From JABFRJ01 sp031409695 (GTDB lineage Bacteria > Pseudomonadota > Alphaproteobacteria > Rhizobiales > Hyphomicrobiaceae), in contig JANNXS010000261.1 in NCBI GenBank assembly GCA_031409695.1, positions 1 to 5,161 on the forward strand: a stretch of 5,161 nt of DNA, written 5' to 3'. The notes below the pieces were generated by a model. The model made no database searches. It was given only the letters and a program-made list of their open reading frames with translations, and was not told where the DNA came from. This document shows positions 1 to 5,161 of this stretch, piece after piece (the stretch's first letter is position 1; every line of letters starts with the position of its first letter). A program made the translations under genes and the position numbers.

Positions 1-1377
1 AAAGACCCCAAGACCGGCGAGACCCTCGATATCGTCAGCGCCTATCAGGTCGCGGGCCACCCGGACGCAGCGCATCGCCATCACATCGCCTGCCACGCCT
101 GCCCGGGCTTTGGCAGCTGCGGCGGCATGTTCACCTACAACACCATGCAAACGTTCATCGCAGTCGTCGGCATGCAGCCACTGCACATGGTGGCACCACC
201 ATCTGATGATCCGCGCCGTTTGAACGAGTTCCCGAACCAATTGGTCGATTACCTCGCGCAGATGATCGCCAATGATCTCAAGCCGCGCGACATCGTCGTG
301 CGCGACAGTTTGCGCAACGCGATGATTGTTGCAATGGCCATTGGTGGTTCGACCAACGTCACGCTGCATGCCCCGGAGATCGCGCGGGCGGCGGGTTATG
401 CGGACTTCTGGAAAGACGTGATGACGCCGGAGGAGTTCAACCACCTCTCGCAGCATGTGGTGCCCGTGCTGACCGATGCTCGGCCCTACGGCAAGTATTC
501 GATGGTCGACATCGACAAGGTAGGCGGTGTGCAGGTCATCGTGCGCGAACTGCTCGAGGCCGGGTTGCTCAACGGCGACGTCATGACATGCACCGGCGAG
601 ACACTGACGGCGCAGGTAAAGCGCCTCAACACCAAGAGCGCCGACGGGCGTGTGGTTTACAGCGTCGCCAAGCCATACAAGCCGACGGGCGGTTTACGCG
701 TTCTGGGCGGCAATCTATCGCCGGAGTTCTCGGCCATCCTGAAGCTTGCGGGCGTCGAAGGTGGGCTTGAGAACAATATGTTCCGCGGCAAGGCCTGCGT
801 GTTTGAAGGCGAGCGGCATCTGCTATCGGCGCTCGATAAGACGCCGGAGCGGTTCCAGAATAACGATATCGTCATCGTGCGGTATGAGGGGCCGAGTGGC
901 GCGCCAGGCATGCCGGAAATGCTTGATCCGACATCGCGCATTACGACGCTGTGCCGTGAGCGCGGCATTACTGTTGCGCTGATGACGGACGCGCGGTTCT
1001 CTGGCGGCTCGGTTGGGCTTGTTATCGGGCACGTCGGTCCGGAAGCGGCTCTTGGCGGACCAATCGCCTTCATCGAAGACGGTGACGAGGTGATCGCGGA
1101 CCTTACCAAGAACGAACTCAACTGCACTGCACTTTTGGACCCGACGGTTCTCAAGCAACGCAAGGCTGCCTGGGACAAAATCGTTGCGGCCAATGGCGGT
1201 GTGCATCCGAACTGCGGCGATGCCGACACGCGCTTGTTGCACCGGGCGCGTTTGACCGCGGTGCCAGCGACCCGTGGCGGCGGTCTGCACCCGAACCGTG
1301 AAGTCTGGGTGCGCCTGCCACGCGAGGCCGCGCGCTCAGGCTTTGTGCCAACGAATAAACACCGGCCTGCGTCCTAA
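1..1377 (+). CDS. ilvD: IlvD/Edd-family dehydratase, probably dihydroxy-acid dehydratase (5'-truncated)
   Basis: The frame is open from base 1, so the gene starts outside the window; 458 residues remain. Family members usually have about 560-610, so some 100-150 N-terminal residues are missing, including the segments that normally supply two of the three Fe-S cysteines. Dihydroxy-acid dehydratase removes water from 2,3-dihydroxy acids to give the 2-keto precursors of valine, isoleucine and leucine, in the cytoplasm, using an Fe-S cluster and Mg2+. Visible motifs, in fragment numbering, are CPGFGSCGGMFT (34-45, holding the third cluster cysteine), IGGSTN (114-119), DIDKVGG (170-176), YEGPSGAPGMPEM (295-307) and DARFSGGSVG with the probable catalytic Ser334. 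The SGG-S-x-G form and GHVGPEA favour the IlvD branch over phosphogluconate dehydratase (Edd). A sugar-acid dehydratase cannot be excluded without the N-terminus. No frameshift is seen. The gene converges on phoU with a 64-nt gap. Confidence 0.85.
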   Translation, partial: KDPKTGETLDIVSAYQVAGHPDAAHRHHIACHACPGFGSCGGMFTYNTMQTFIAVVGMQPLHMVAPPSDDPRRLNEFPNQLVDYLAQMIANDLKPRDIVVRDSLRNAMIVAMAIGGSTNVTLHAPEIARAAGYADFWKDVMTPEEFNHLSQHVVPVLTDARPYGKYSMVDIDKVGGVQVIVRELLEAGLLNGDVMTCTGETLTAQVKRLNTKSADGRVVYSVAKPYKPTGGLRVLGGNLSPEFSAILKLAGVEGGLENNMFRGKACVFEGERHLLSALDKTPERFQNNDIVIVRYEGPSGAPGMPEMLDPTSRITTLCRERGITVALMTDARFSGGSVGLVIGHVGPEAALGGPIAFIEDGDEVIADLTKNELNCTALLDPTVLKQRKAAWDKIVAANGGVHPNCGDADTRLLHRARLTAVPATRGGGLHPNREVWVRLPREAARSGFVPTNKHRPAS

Positions 1378-1390
1378 GCGTTTATTGGCT

Positions 1391-1415
1391 GCGGGAGGCC
1401 GGTCTGCCACCCCGC
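1391..1415. terminator. Imperfect hairpin between convergent ilvD and phoU
   Basis: GCGGG (1391-1395) pairs with CCCGC (1411-1415), and inside it GGC (1397-1399) pairs with GCC (1406-1408), separated by a small internal loop. It lies between two converging stop codons, where a shared bidirectional terminator would be expected. Neither strand shows a T tract after the stem, so it is not a classical intrinsic terminator. The call rests on position and pairing only. Confidence 0.3.
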
Positions 1416-1441
1416 GGCCGAGACTTAGACCCAGGCTGAAT

Positions 1442-2149
1442 CTACGAGGCGTCAGGTTTGAAGTTGGCCGGGTTGGGGCCCTTGGGGCGATCACCGGAAA
1501 GAAATTCACCGGTGACGATGTAGTGGATGTTTTCCGCGATATTGGTTGCGTGATCGCCCGTCCGCTCCAGATTTTTGGCACAAAACAGAAGGTGCGTGCA
1601 GTGACCGATGCTGCGCGGATCTTCCATCATATATGTCAGAAGTTCGCGAAACAGGCTGGTGTGGAGGGTGTCAATTTCGCCGTCGCTTTCCCAAACCTGA
1701 CGGGCCAATTCTTTGTCGCGGCGCGCATAGGCCAGCATCACACGGGACAACTGATTATGCGCCCGTTTGCTCAGGAGATCCAAGTTCACGCCCGCGCTGG
1801 ACGGTTGGAGTGGTGCCGTCATCGCCATAATGCGTTTGGCATTGTTCTTGGCGAGGTCGCCCATCCGCTCAAGATCTGTCGCGATTTTGAGGGTCGCAAT
1901 CGTTTCCCGCAAATCAATGGCTAACGGTTGACGTTTGGCGATCATTGCGATCACCCGTTCTTCGATTTGGAGCTGCATCGCGTCGACAGCTTTATCTGCG
2001 GCGATGACCTTCTTTGCCGTCACGACACTGCGGGTTCGAAATGCTTCCGCGGCGTCTTCGATCTGCTGGCCAACAGTCGCGCCCATCTCGATGATCAGCG
2101 CGCTTAAATTTTGCAGTTCGACATCGAACGAGGCAACGATATGGGCCAT
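1442..2149 (-). CDS. phoU: PhoU, phosphate transport/signalling regulator
   Basis: This 235-residue protein has the normal PhoU length and an all-helical composition with two similar halves. Each half carries the family metal-binding ExxxD motif: DLERMGDLAKN at 92-102 (E94, D98) and NLERTGDHATNIAE at 193-206 (E195, D199). The N-terminus HIVASFDVEL matches the usual PhoU opening (H-x-V-x-SFD-x-EL), which supports the ATG at 2149; a weak GAGAG ribosome site lies 4 nt before it. PhoU is a cytoplasmic, membrane-associated protein that reports PstSCAB status to the PhoR kinase and restrains phosphate uptake and the Pho regulon when phosphate is plentiful. It is the last gene of the pst operon, 57 nt after pstB. 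In many alphaproteobacteria phoB follows; here the next gene is the convergent ilvD, so phoB must lie elsewhere. Confidence 0.95.
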   Translation of the reverse strand: MAHIVASFDVELQNLSALIIEMGATVGQQIEDAAEAFRTRSVVTAKKVIAADKAVDAMQLQIEERVIAMIAKRQPLAIDLRETIATLKIATDLERMGDLAKNNAKRIMAMTAPLQPSSAGVNLDLLSKRAHNQLSRVMLAYARRDKELARQVWESDGEIDTLHTSLFRELLTYMMEDPRSIGHCTHLLFCAKNLERTGDHATNIAENIHYIVTGEFLSGDRPKGPNPANFKPDAS

Positions 2150-2180
2150 GATACTCTCGCGGTTTTGACGTCCATGCGAC

Positions 2181-2206
2181 GCCGACAGACCCGTCGGGCC
2201 GACAGA
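2181..2206 (-). repeat. Small stem-loop and 9-bp direct repeat between pstB and phoU
   Basis: GCCGACAGA occurs twice (2181-2189 and 2198-2206). CCGAC at 2182-2186 can also pair with GTCGG at 2193-2197 around a 6-nt loop. The element starts right after the pstB stop codon and lies in the longest gap of the operon. It could mark an mRNA processing or partial termination point, but the stem is short and could arise by chance in GC-rich DNA. Confidence 0.3.
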
Positions 2207-3031
2207 TCAGCCGAAGCGACCTGTGATGTAGTCCTGAGTGCGTTTGTTCACCGGGTTTGTGAAGGTTTTACCCGTTGGTCCGAACTCAACGAGTTCGCCG
2301 AGATACATAAACGCCGTGTGGTCGGAAGTCCGAGACGCCTGCTGCATATTGTGGGTCACGATTGCGATCGTGTAGTCGACCTTGAGTTCTTCGATCAGCT
2401 CTTCAATGCGCGCGGTCGAAAGCGGGTCGAGCGCCGAGCACGGTTCATCAAGCAGGATGACCTCGGGCTTGATCGCGACCGTGCGCGCGATACACAGGCG
2501 CTGTTGTTGGCCACCGGAGAGGCTCTGGCCACTGGCGGTCAGTTTGTCCTTGACCTCGCCCCACAGCGCCGCGCGCGTCAGCGCCTGCTCGACGCGTACT
2601 GTCATCTCGGCTTTGGAGAGTTTTTCATATAGCCCGATGCCGAAAGCGATGTTGTCGTAGATCGACATGGGGAATGGTGTCGGTTTCTGGAACACCATGC
2701 CAACGCGCGCGCGCAGCAGATTGAGATCCATGCTCGGTGCCAGGATATTGTCGCCGTCGAGCAGCACTTCGCCTTCTGCGCGTTGATTGGGATAGAGATC
2801 GTACATGCGGTTCAACACGCGCAGCAACGTGGATTTGCCGCAGCCCGATGGCCCGATAAAGGCCGTCACCCTGTTGGCGTACAATGGAAGATTGATGTCC
2901 TTTAGCGCGCGCGACGTGCCGTAATAGAAATTCAGGTTCCGGATGGCGACCCGCTCCGGAGACGGTGCCGAAACCACTTTGGCTGCGCGCGGATCGAGAG
3001 CTTGCTCGGCGCTTAGGATGTTTGCACTCAT
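2207..3031 (-). CDS. pstB: PstB, phosphate ABC transporter ATP-binding protein
   Basis: This complete 274-residue ABC ATPase has all the expected motifs: Walker A GPSGCGKST (60-68), Q-loop VFQKPTPFPMSIYDNI (113-128, a hallmark of PstB), signature LSGGQ (171-175), Walker B VILLDE (191-196, catalytic E196), D-loop SALD (199-202) and H-loop His227. The C-terminus FTNPVNKRTQDYITGRFG is also typical of PstB. It sits on the cytoplasmic face as a dimer and hydrolyses ATP to drive phosphate through PstC/PstA. The ATG at 3031 overlaps the pstA stop as ATGA and has a good AAAGGA site (3040-3045) 8 nt upstream, pointing to translational coupling. The first ~25 residues are an ordinary variable extension before the ABC core. 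Confidence 0.97.
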   Translation of the reverse strand: MSANILSAEQALDPRAAKVVSAPSPERVAIRNLNFYYGTSRALKDINLPLYANRVTAFIGPSGCGKSTLLRVLNRMYDLYPNQRAEGEVLLDGDNILAPSMDLNLLRARVGMVFQKPTPFPMSIYDNIAFGIGLYEKLSKAEMTVRVEQALTRAALWGEVKDKLTASGQSLSGGQQQRLCIARTVAIKPEVILLDEPCSALDPLSTARIEELIEELKVDYTIAIVTHNMQQASRTSDHTAFMYLGELVEFGPTGKTFTNPVNKRTQDYITGRFG

Positions 3032-3888
3032 GACTGGGTTCCTTTCTGGGCGAACCAGCGGGCGATCACGCTCAACGTAAGAACGGCGAATGTGATCAGC
3101 ATAGCGCCGGTCCAGGCGAGGCGTTGCCAGTCGGCGTATGGCGAGAGGGCGAACTGGAAGATGACCGCTGGCAAGCTCGCCATCGGTTCAAGGATGTTAA
3201 GGTTGAGGAACTGGTTGTTGAGCGCAGTGAACAATAGCGGCGCGGTCTCGCCACTAATGCGTGCGATGGCAAGCAGGATCCCAGTGATGATGCCGGCCCG
3301 TGCGGCCTTATAGGCGACTCGGCGGATCATTACTGAGCGCGGCATTCCGACCGAAGCCGCCGCCTCGCGCAGTTGATCAGGGACCAAGCGTAACATGTCC
3401 TCGGTCGTGCGGATCACAACAGGAATGACGAGGATAGCCAAGGAGATAGCCCCCGCAATGCCGGAGAACTGCTTCATCGGCGCGACAACGATGGTGTACA
3501 CGAACAGCCCGATTACGATCGAAGGCGCGCTGAGCAGGATATCGTTGATGAACCGAATGATCTGGGAAATCCGCGCATGTCGCCCGTACTCCGCCAAGTA
3601 GGTTCCGGCCAGGATGCCAATCGGCGTACCGAAGAGAACGCCAAGCGTGGTCATGTACAAGCTGCCGAGGATCGGATTGAGCAGGCCGCCATCCGCGCCC
3701 GGCGGCGGCGTCATCTCAGTAAAAACTTTTAAGGATAGGCCCGCAAAGCCCTTGTAGAGCAGCGTACCAAGCACAAGTGCCAAACAGGCAAGGCCTAGGC
3801 ATGTTGCAGCGATACAGAGCGCCATAGCCACCTGGCTACGGCGCTGGCGCGACCGAAACCCACCCATATCGAAATTGAGCGCGCTCAT
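3028..3888 (-). CDS. pstA: PstA, phosphate ABC transporter permease
   Basis: This 286-residue inner-membrane protein has about six hydrophobic segments; the first spans about residues 19-45, after a basic N-terminus (FRSRQRR). The EAA loop that docks onto PstB is REAAASVGMPRSVMIRRVAYKAA (174-196), and the conserved SGETAPLLFTA follows at 212-222. Both are typical of PstA, as is LLSAPSIVIGLFVY (118-131). With PstC it forms the phosphate channel. I start it at ATG 3888, 4 nt after the pstC stop, because a GGTGA site lies just upstream and 286 residues fits the family. A TTG at 3951 would add 21 residues (MFSAALATCC...) inside the 3' end of pstC with no family support. The stop overlaps the pstB start as ATGA. 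Confidence 0.95.
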   Translation of the reverse strand: MSALNFDMGGFRSRQRRSQVAMALCIAATCLGLACLALVLGTLLYKGFAGLSLKVFTEMTPPPGADGGLLNPILGSLYMTTLGVLFGTPIGILAGTYLAEYGRHARISQIIRFINDILLSAPSIVIGLFVYTIVVAPMKQFSGIAGAISLAILVIPVVIRTTEDMLRLVPDQLREAAASVGMPRSVMIRRVAYKAARAGIITGILLAIARISGETAPLLFTALNNQFLNLNILEPMASLPAVIFQFALSPYADWQRLAWTGAMLITFAVLTLSVIARWFAQKGTQS

Positions 3889-3892
3889 GACT

Positions 3893-3897
3893 TCACC
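3893..3897 (-). promoter_or_regulatory. Ribosome binding site of pstA
   Basis: GGTGA lies 4 nt before the ATG at 3888 and contains the TGA stop of pstC. Terminating ribosomes therefore release on the pstA start site, which suggests coupling and decides the pstA start in favour of 3888. Confidence 0.5.
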
Positions 3898-4882
3898 GCC
3901 CCGCCGTTTGTTCAAGACGCCACAACAGGTAGCGAGCGCCGCTGAGAACAATGAGCGTGATCGCGAACAGGATTAAACCCAACAGAATGAGCGACGACGT
4001 GTAGAGATCGCCGACCGCCTCAGTAAATTCGTTGGCAATGGTCGCCGAGATGGTTGTGCCGGGGGCGATCAACGACGGTGATATTTTGTGCGCGTTGCCG
4101 ATCACGAACGTTACTGCCATGGTCTCGCCAAGCGCGCGGCCAAGGCCGAGCATGACGCCGCCGATGAGGCCGACGCGTGTGTGCGGAATAACGATATTGC
4201 GCACAACCTCCCAACGGGTACAGCCGAGACCGTAGGCGGCTTCCTTAAGCACAGGCGGCACGGTGTCGAACACGTCGCGACTGACAGCGGTGACGAACGG
4301 CAGCACCATGATGGCCAGGATCAGCGACGCAGTCAGTATACCGATGCCGTATGGCGGGCCGGCGAACACTGACGATAGGATCGGCACGTTGCTAAACATG
4401 GAGATCAAAGACGGTTGCAGCGTAGACTGCAAAAAGGGAGCCAGTACGAACAAACCCCAGATCCCGAAAATGATGCTCGGGATACCCGCCAACAATTCAA
4501 TCGCTGTTCCGATAGGGCGGCGCAGTGGCTTTGGGCAGGATTCGGTGAGGAATATAGCGATCCCGAGACCGATTGGCACGGCGATCAGCATGGCGATCAA
4601 CGACGTGACAACGGTGCCATAAATCGGTGCAAGGCCGCCGAATTTTTCCGTGACCGGGTTCCACGACTGGCTGGTCAAGAACCCAAAACCGAACGCCTGG
4701 ATGGCCGGCCAGGCCCCGATCAGGAGGGATATGGCGATGGCTGCCAGCACAGCCAACACGAACACGGCGGCGGCGTACGTCAGATTGTGAAAGATGGTGT
4801 CGCCACGACGCAAGTTGTCCATGGCTCGTTTTCGGCCAGCTGCGGTATCGGCCGCCGCGCCACTCAAGACTGCCGCATCCAT
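3893..4882 (-). CDS. pstC: PstC, phosphate ABC transporter permease
   Basis: This 329-residue inner-membrane permease is close to the usual PstC length of a little over 300. Hydrophobic segments lie near residues 36-57, 90-113, 131-150, 181-200, 237-260 and 296-318. The EAA loop KEAAYGLGCTRWEVVRNIVIP (213-233) contacts PstB. The conserved blocks ELLAGIPSIIFGIWGLFVLAPF (129-150), GRALGETMAVTFVIGN (248-263) and the SWNPV motif after the first helix (73-77) identify it as PstC rather than PstA. Start choice: ATG 4882 has a GGGGA site 6 nt upstream. The internal ATG at 4822 has none, and the in-frame GTG at 5056 would fuse 58 residues of unrelated ankyrin-like sequence. It is the first Pst gene present; pstS, normally upstream, is absent. 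I saw no Pho box in the short leader. Confidence 0.95.
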   Translation of the reverse strand: MDAAVLSGAAADTAAGRKRAMDNLRRGDTIFHNLTYAAAVFVLAVLAAIAISLLIGAWPAIQAFGFGFLTSQSWNPVTEKFGGLAPIYGTVVTSLIAMLIAVPIGLGIAIFLTESCPKPLRRPIGTAIELLAGIPSIIFGIWGLFVLAPFLQSTLQPSLISMFSNVPILSSVFAGPPYGIGILTASLILAIMVLPFVTAVSRDVFDTVPPVLKEAAYGLGCTRWEVVRNIVIPHTRVGLIGGVMLGLGRALGETMAVTFVIGNAHKISPSLIAPGTTISATIANEFTEAVGDLYTSSLILLGLILFAITLIVLSGARYLLWRLEQTAGR

Positions 4883-4888
4883 GAGATG

Positions 4889-4893
4889 TCCCC
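4889..4893 (-). promoter_or_regulatory. Ribosome binding site of pstC
   Basis: GGGGA lies 6 nt before the ATG at 4882 on the minus strand. It supports that codon as the true pstC start over both the downstream ATG (4822) and the upstream in-frame GTG (5056). Confidence 0.55.
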
Positions 4894-4933
4894 AAATTAA
4901 AAAAAAAGCGCCGCCACATTTATCGCCGAAAAA
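4894..4933 (-). other. pstC upstream leader with T9 tract
   Basis: This short AT-richer stretch between pstC and the ankyrin-like fragment contains nine consecutive T on the coding strand (4899-4907) after a GC-rich run (GGCGGCGC). No convincing stem precedes the T run, so I do not call a terminator. A GATAAAT at about 4919-4925 resembles a -10 box, but no matching -35 or Pho box is evident. It is read through in frame from the ankyrin fragment without stops but has no protein similarity I recognise. The second chimera junction probably lies within or at the right edge of this stretch. Confidence 0.35.
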
Positions 4934-5032
4934 ATGGCCACCGTCTGCAGCATGAGAACAGGTATCTTCATCCCACTCACGGCCATTTGCATGAGCCCAT
5001 GTCAAGATGTCCAAGTGACCACGTCCAGCAGC
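4934..5032 (-). pseudogene. Ankyrin-repeat fragment, eukaryote/giant-virus type
   Basis: Reading the minus strand from 5032 gives AAGRGHLDILTWAHANGR followed by EWDEDTCSHAADGGH. This has the spacing and key residues of the ankyrin subtype AAxxGHLxxLxWAxxNGxxWDExTCxxAAxxGH, which is abundant in stramenopiles, haptophytes and other protists and in giant viruses. It covers one repeat and the start of the next. There is no start codon or ribosome site of its own, and upstream the frame merges into sequence that fits a protein kinase in another frame. Downstream the similarity stops after GGH, about 17 codons before the pstC start. Such repeats normally sit in long tandem arrays, so this is a scrap of a gene. 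Seen: the residue pattern. Inferred: a non-bacterial origin. A bacterial ankyrin protein is possible but this WDE subtype makes it less likely. Confidence 0.6.
5018..5032 (-). other. Probable chimera junction shared by kinase and ankyrin fragments
   Basis: On the minus strand, GCTGCTGGACGTGGT (5032-5018) encodes the end of the kinase match (LLDV, in the frame of 5160) and also, one base out of phase, the start of the ankyrin match (AAGRG, in the frame of 5032). Both family patterns fit through this stretch, so two source molecules probably shared these bases and were joined there. This is typical of overlap-based misassembly or template switching during amplification. Confidence 0.45.
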
Positions 5033-5160
5033 TTCAGCACGTTTTCCTGGTCGCACTGCGACATGGCAAGAATCTCCCGCAGCGCCGTAAAGTCCACGCC
5101 CTCAGTCCCGAGCCCTTCGTGCACGCGCTTGATGGCAACCTGCAGCCCGTCGCTCTTGCG
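5020..5160 (-). pseudogene. Cyclin-dependent-kinase-like N-lobe fragment (eukaryotic-type, partial)
   Basis: The minus strand from 5160 encodes 47 residues of a eukaryotic protein kinase N-lobe. It contains the beta-3 motif VAIKR with the ATP-binding lysine (residue 11 of the fragment) and then EGVDFTALREI, the CDK-family alpha-C helix region with its conserved glutamate (residue 29). NVLKLLDV follows, matching the beta-4 entry (HPNIxxLLDxF in CDKs). By eye the nearest group is CDK7/plant CDKD, which has EGVNxTALREIK at this place. The glycine loop lies beyond the right edge; the catalytic and activation loops are absent because the match ends at the junction and the frame reaches TGA at 5004-5002. 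CDKs regulate the eukaryotic cell cycle and transcription and are not known as native bacterial genes. The piece has no functional link to pst and is most likely foreign DNA joined to the contig. Confidence 0.65.
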
Positions 5161-5161
5161 G

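Noticed and set aside
657..1290. Minus-strand open frames (657-1229, 823-1290) antisense to ilvD
   Set aside because: ilvD has conserved motifs throughout; the antisense products are low-complexity, Arg/Ser/Pro-rich and match nothing I recognise.
1274..1924. Long plus-strand open frame antisense to phoU and overlapping the ilvD end
   Set aside because: It has no recognisable domain and covers the well-supported phoU gene; it is a shadow of GC-rich coding sequence.
3889..3951. TTG start at 3951 giving a 307-residue PstA
   Set aside because: The extra 21 residues lie inside pstC and do not resemble a PstA N-terminus; ATG 3888 has a ribosome site and gives normal family length.
4415..4900. Plus-strand 161-residue open frame opposite the 5' half of pstC
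   Set aside because: The composition is rich in Gln, Asp, Gly and Arg, as expected from reading antisense to a membrane protein; no ribosome site or domain was seen.
4899..4910. T9 tract after a GC-rich run as an intrinsic terminator upstream of pstC
   Set aside because: I could find only a 4-bp pairing (GCCA with TGGC) before it, too weak for a terminator stem.
4883..5018. Pho box (PhoB operator) upstream of pstC
   Set aside because: I searched by eye for paired CTGTCAT/CTGTCAC-like repeats on either strand and found none; the bacterial part of the leader is too short to judge.
4882..5160. A new bacterial system coupling a kinase and ankyrin protein to phosphate transport
   Set aside because: Both pieces are truncated, in different frames, lack starts and meet at a likely junction; nothing indicates a working gene.

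Overview
The window is mostly a piece of bacterial chromosome. It is GC-rich, probably alphaproteobacterial, and carries two ordinary metabolic loci that converge. This taxonomic guess rests on protein flavour (the IlvD subtype and the PstB/PhoU sequences) and on the compact operon layout, not on any marker gene. About the last 230 bases do not fit. They hold two short out-of-frame fragments that look eukaryotic or giant-virus-like, which suggests the right end is a chimera.

Layout: (1) 1-1377, plus strand, is the 3' part of an IlvD/Edd-family dehydratase gene, most likely dihydroxy-acid dehydratase of branched-chain amino acid synthesis, cut by the left edge. (2) 1378-1441 is a short gap between convergent genes with an imperfect hairpin. 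(3) 4882 down to 1442, minus strand, is the phosphate-uptake operon pstC-pstA-pstB-phoU. It is tightly packed: 4 nt between pstC and pstA, an ATGA overlap between pstA and pstB, and 57 nt between pstB and phoU. (4) 4883-~4933 is the pstC leader with a Shine-Dalgarno sequence and a run of nine T on the coding strand. (5) ~4934-5032 is a fragment of a WDE-type ankyrin repeat. (6) ~5018-5160 is a fragment of a cyclin-dependent-kinase-like N-lobe, running off the right edge.

The Pst genes work together. PstC and PstA form the inner-membrane channel for phosphate, PstB is the ATPase that drives it, and PhoU links transporter activity to the PhoR/PhoB sensor system. The periplasmic binding protein PstS would normally be encoded just upstream of pstC, which is exactly where the sequence turns into eukaryotic-like fragments. 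No phoB follows phoU.

I find no novel bacterial system here. The most noteworthy signal is the right-hand end, where the kinase and ankyrin fragments meet over about 15 bases that fit both reading frames. That pattern suits an assembly, amplification or cloning chimera better than a real gene fusion.
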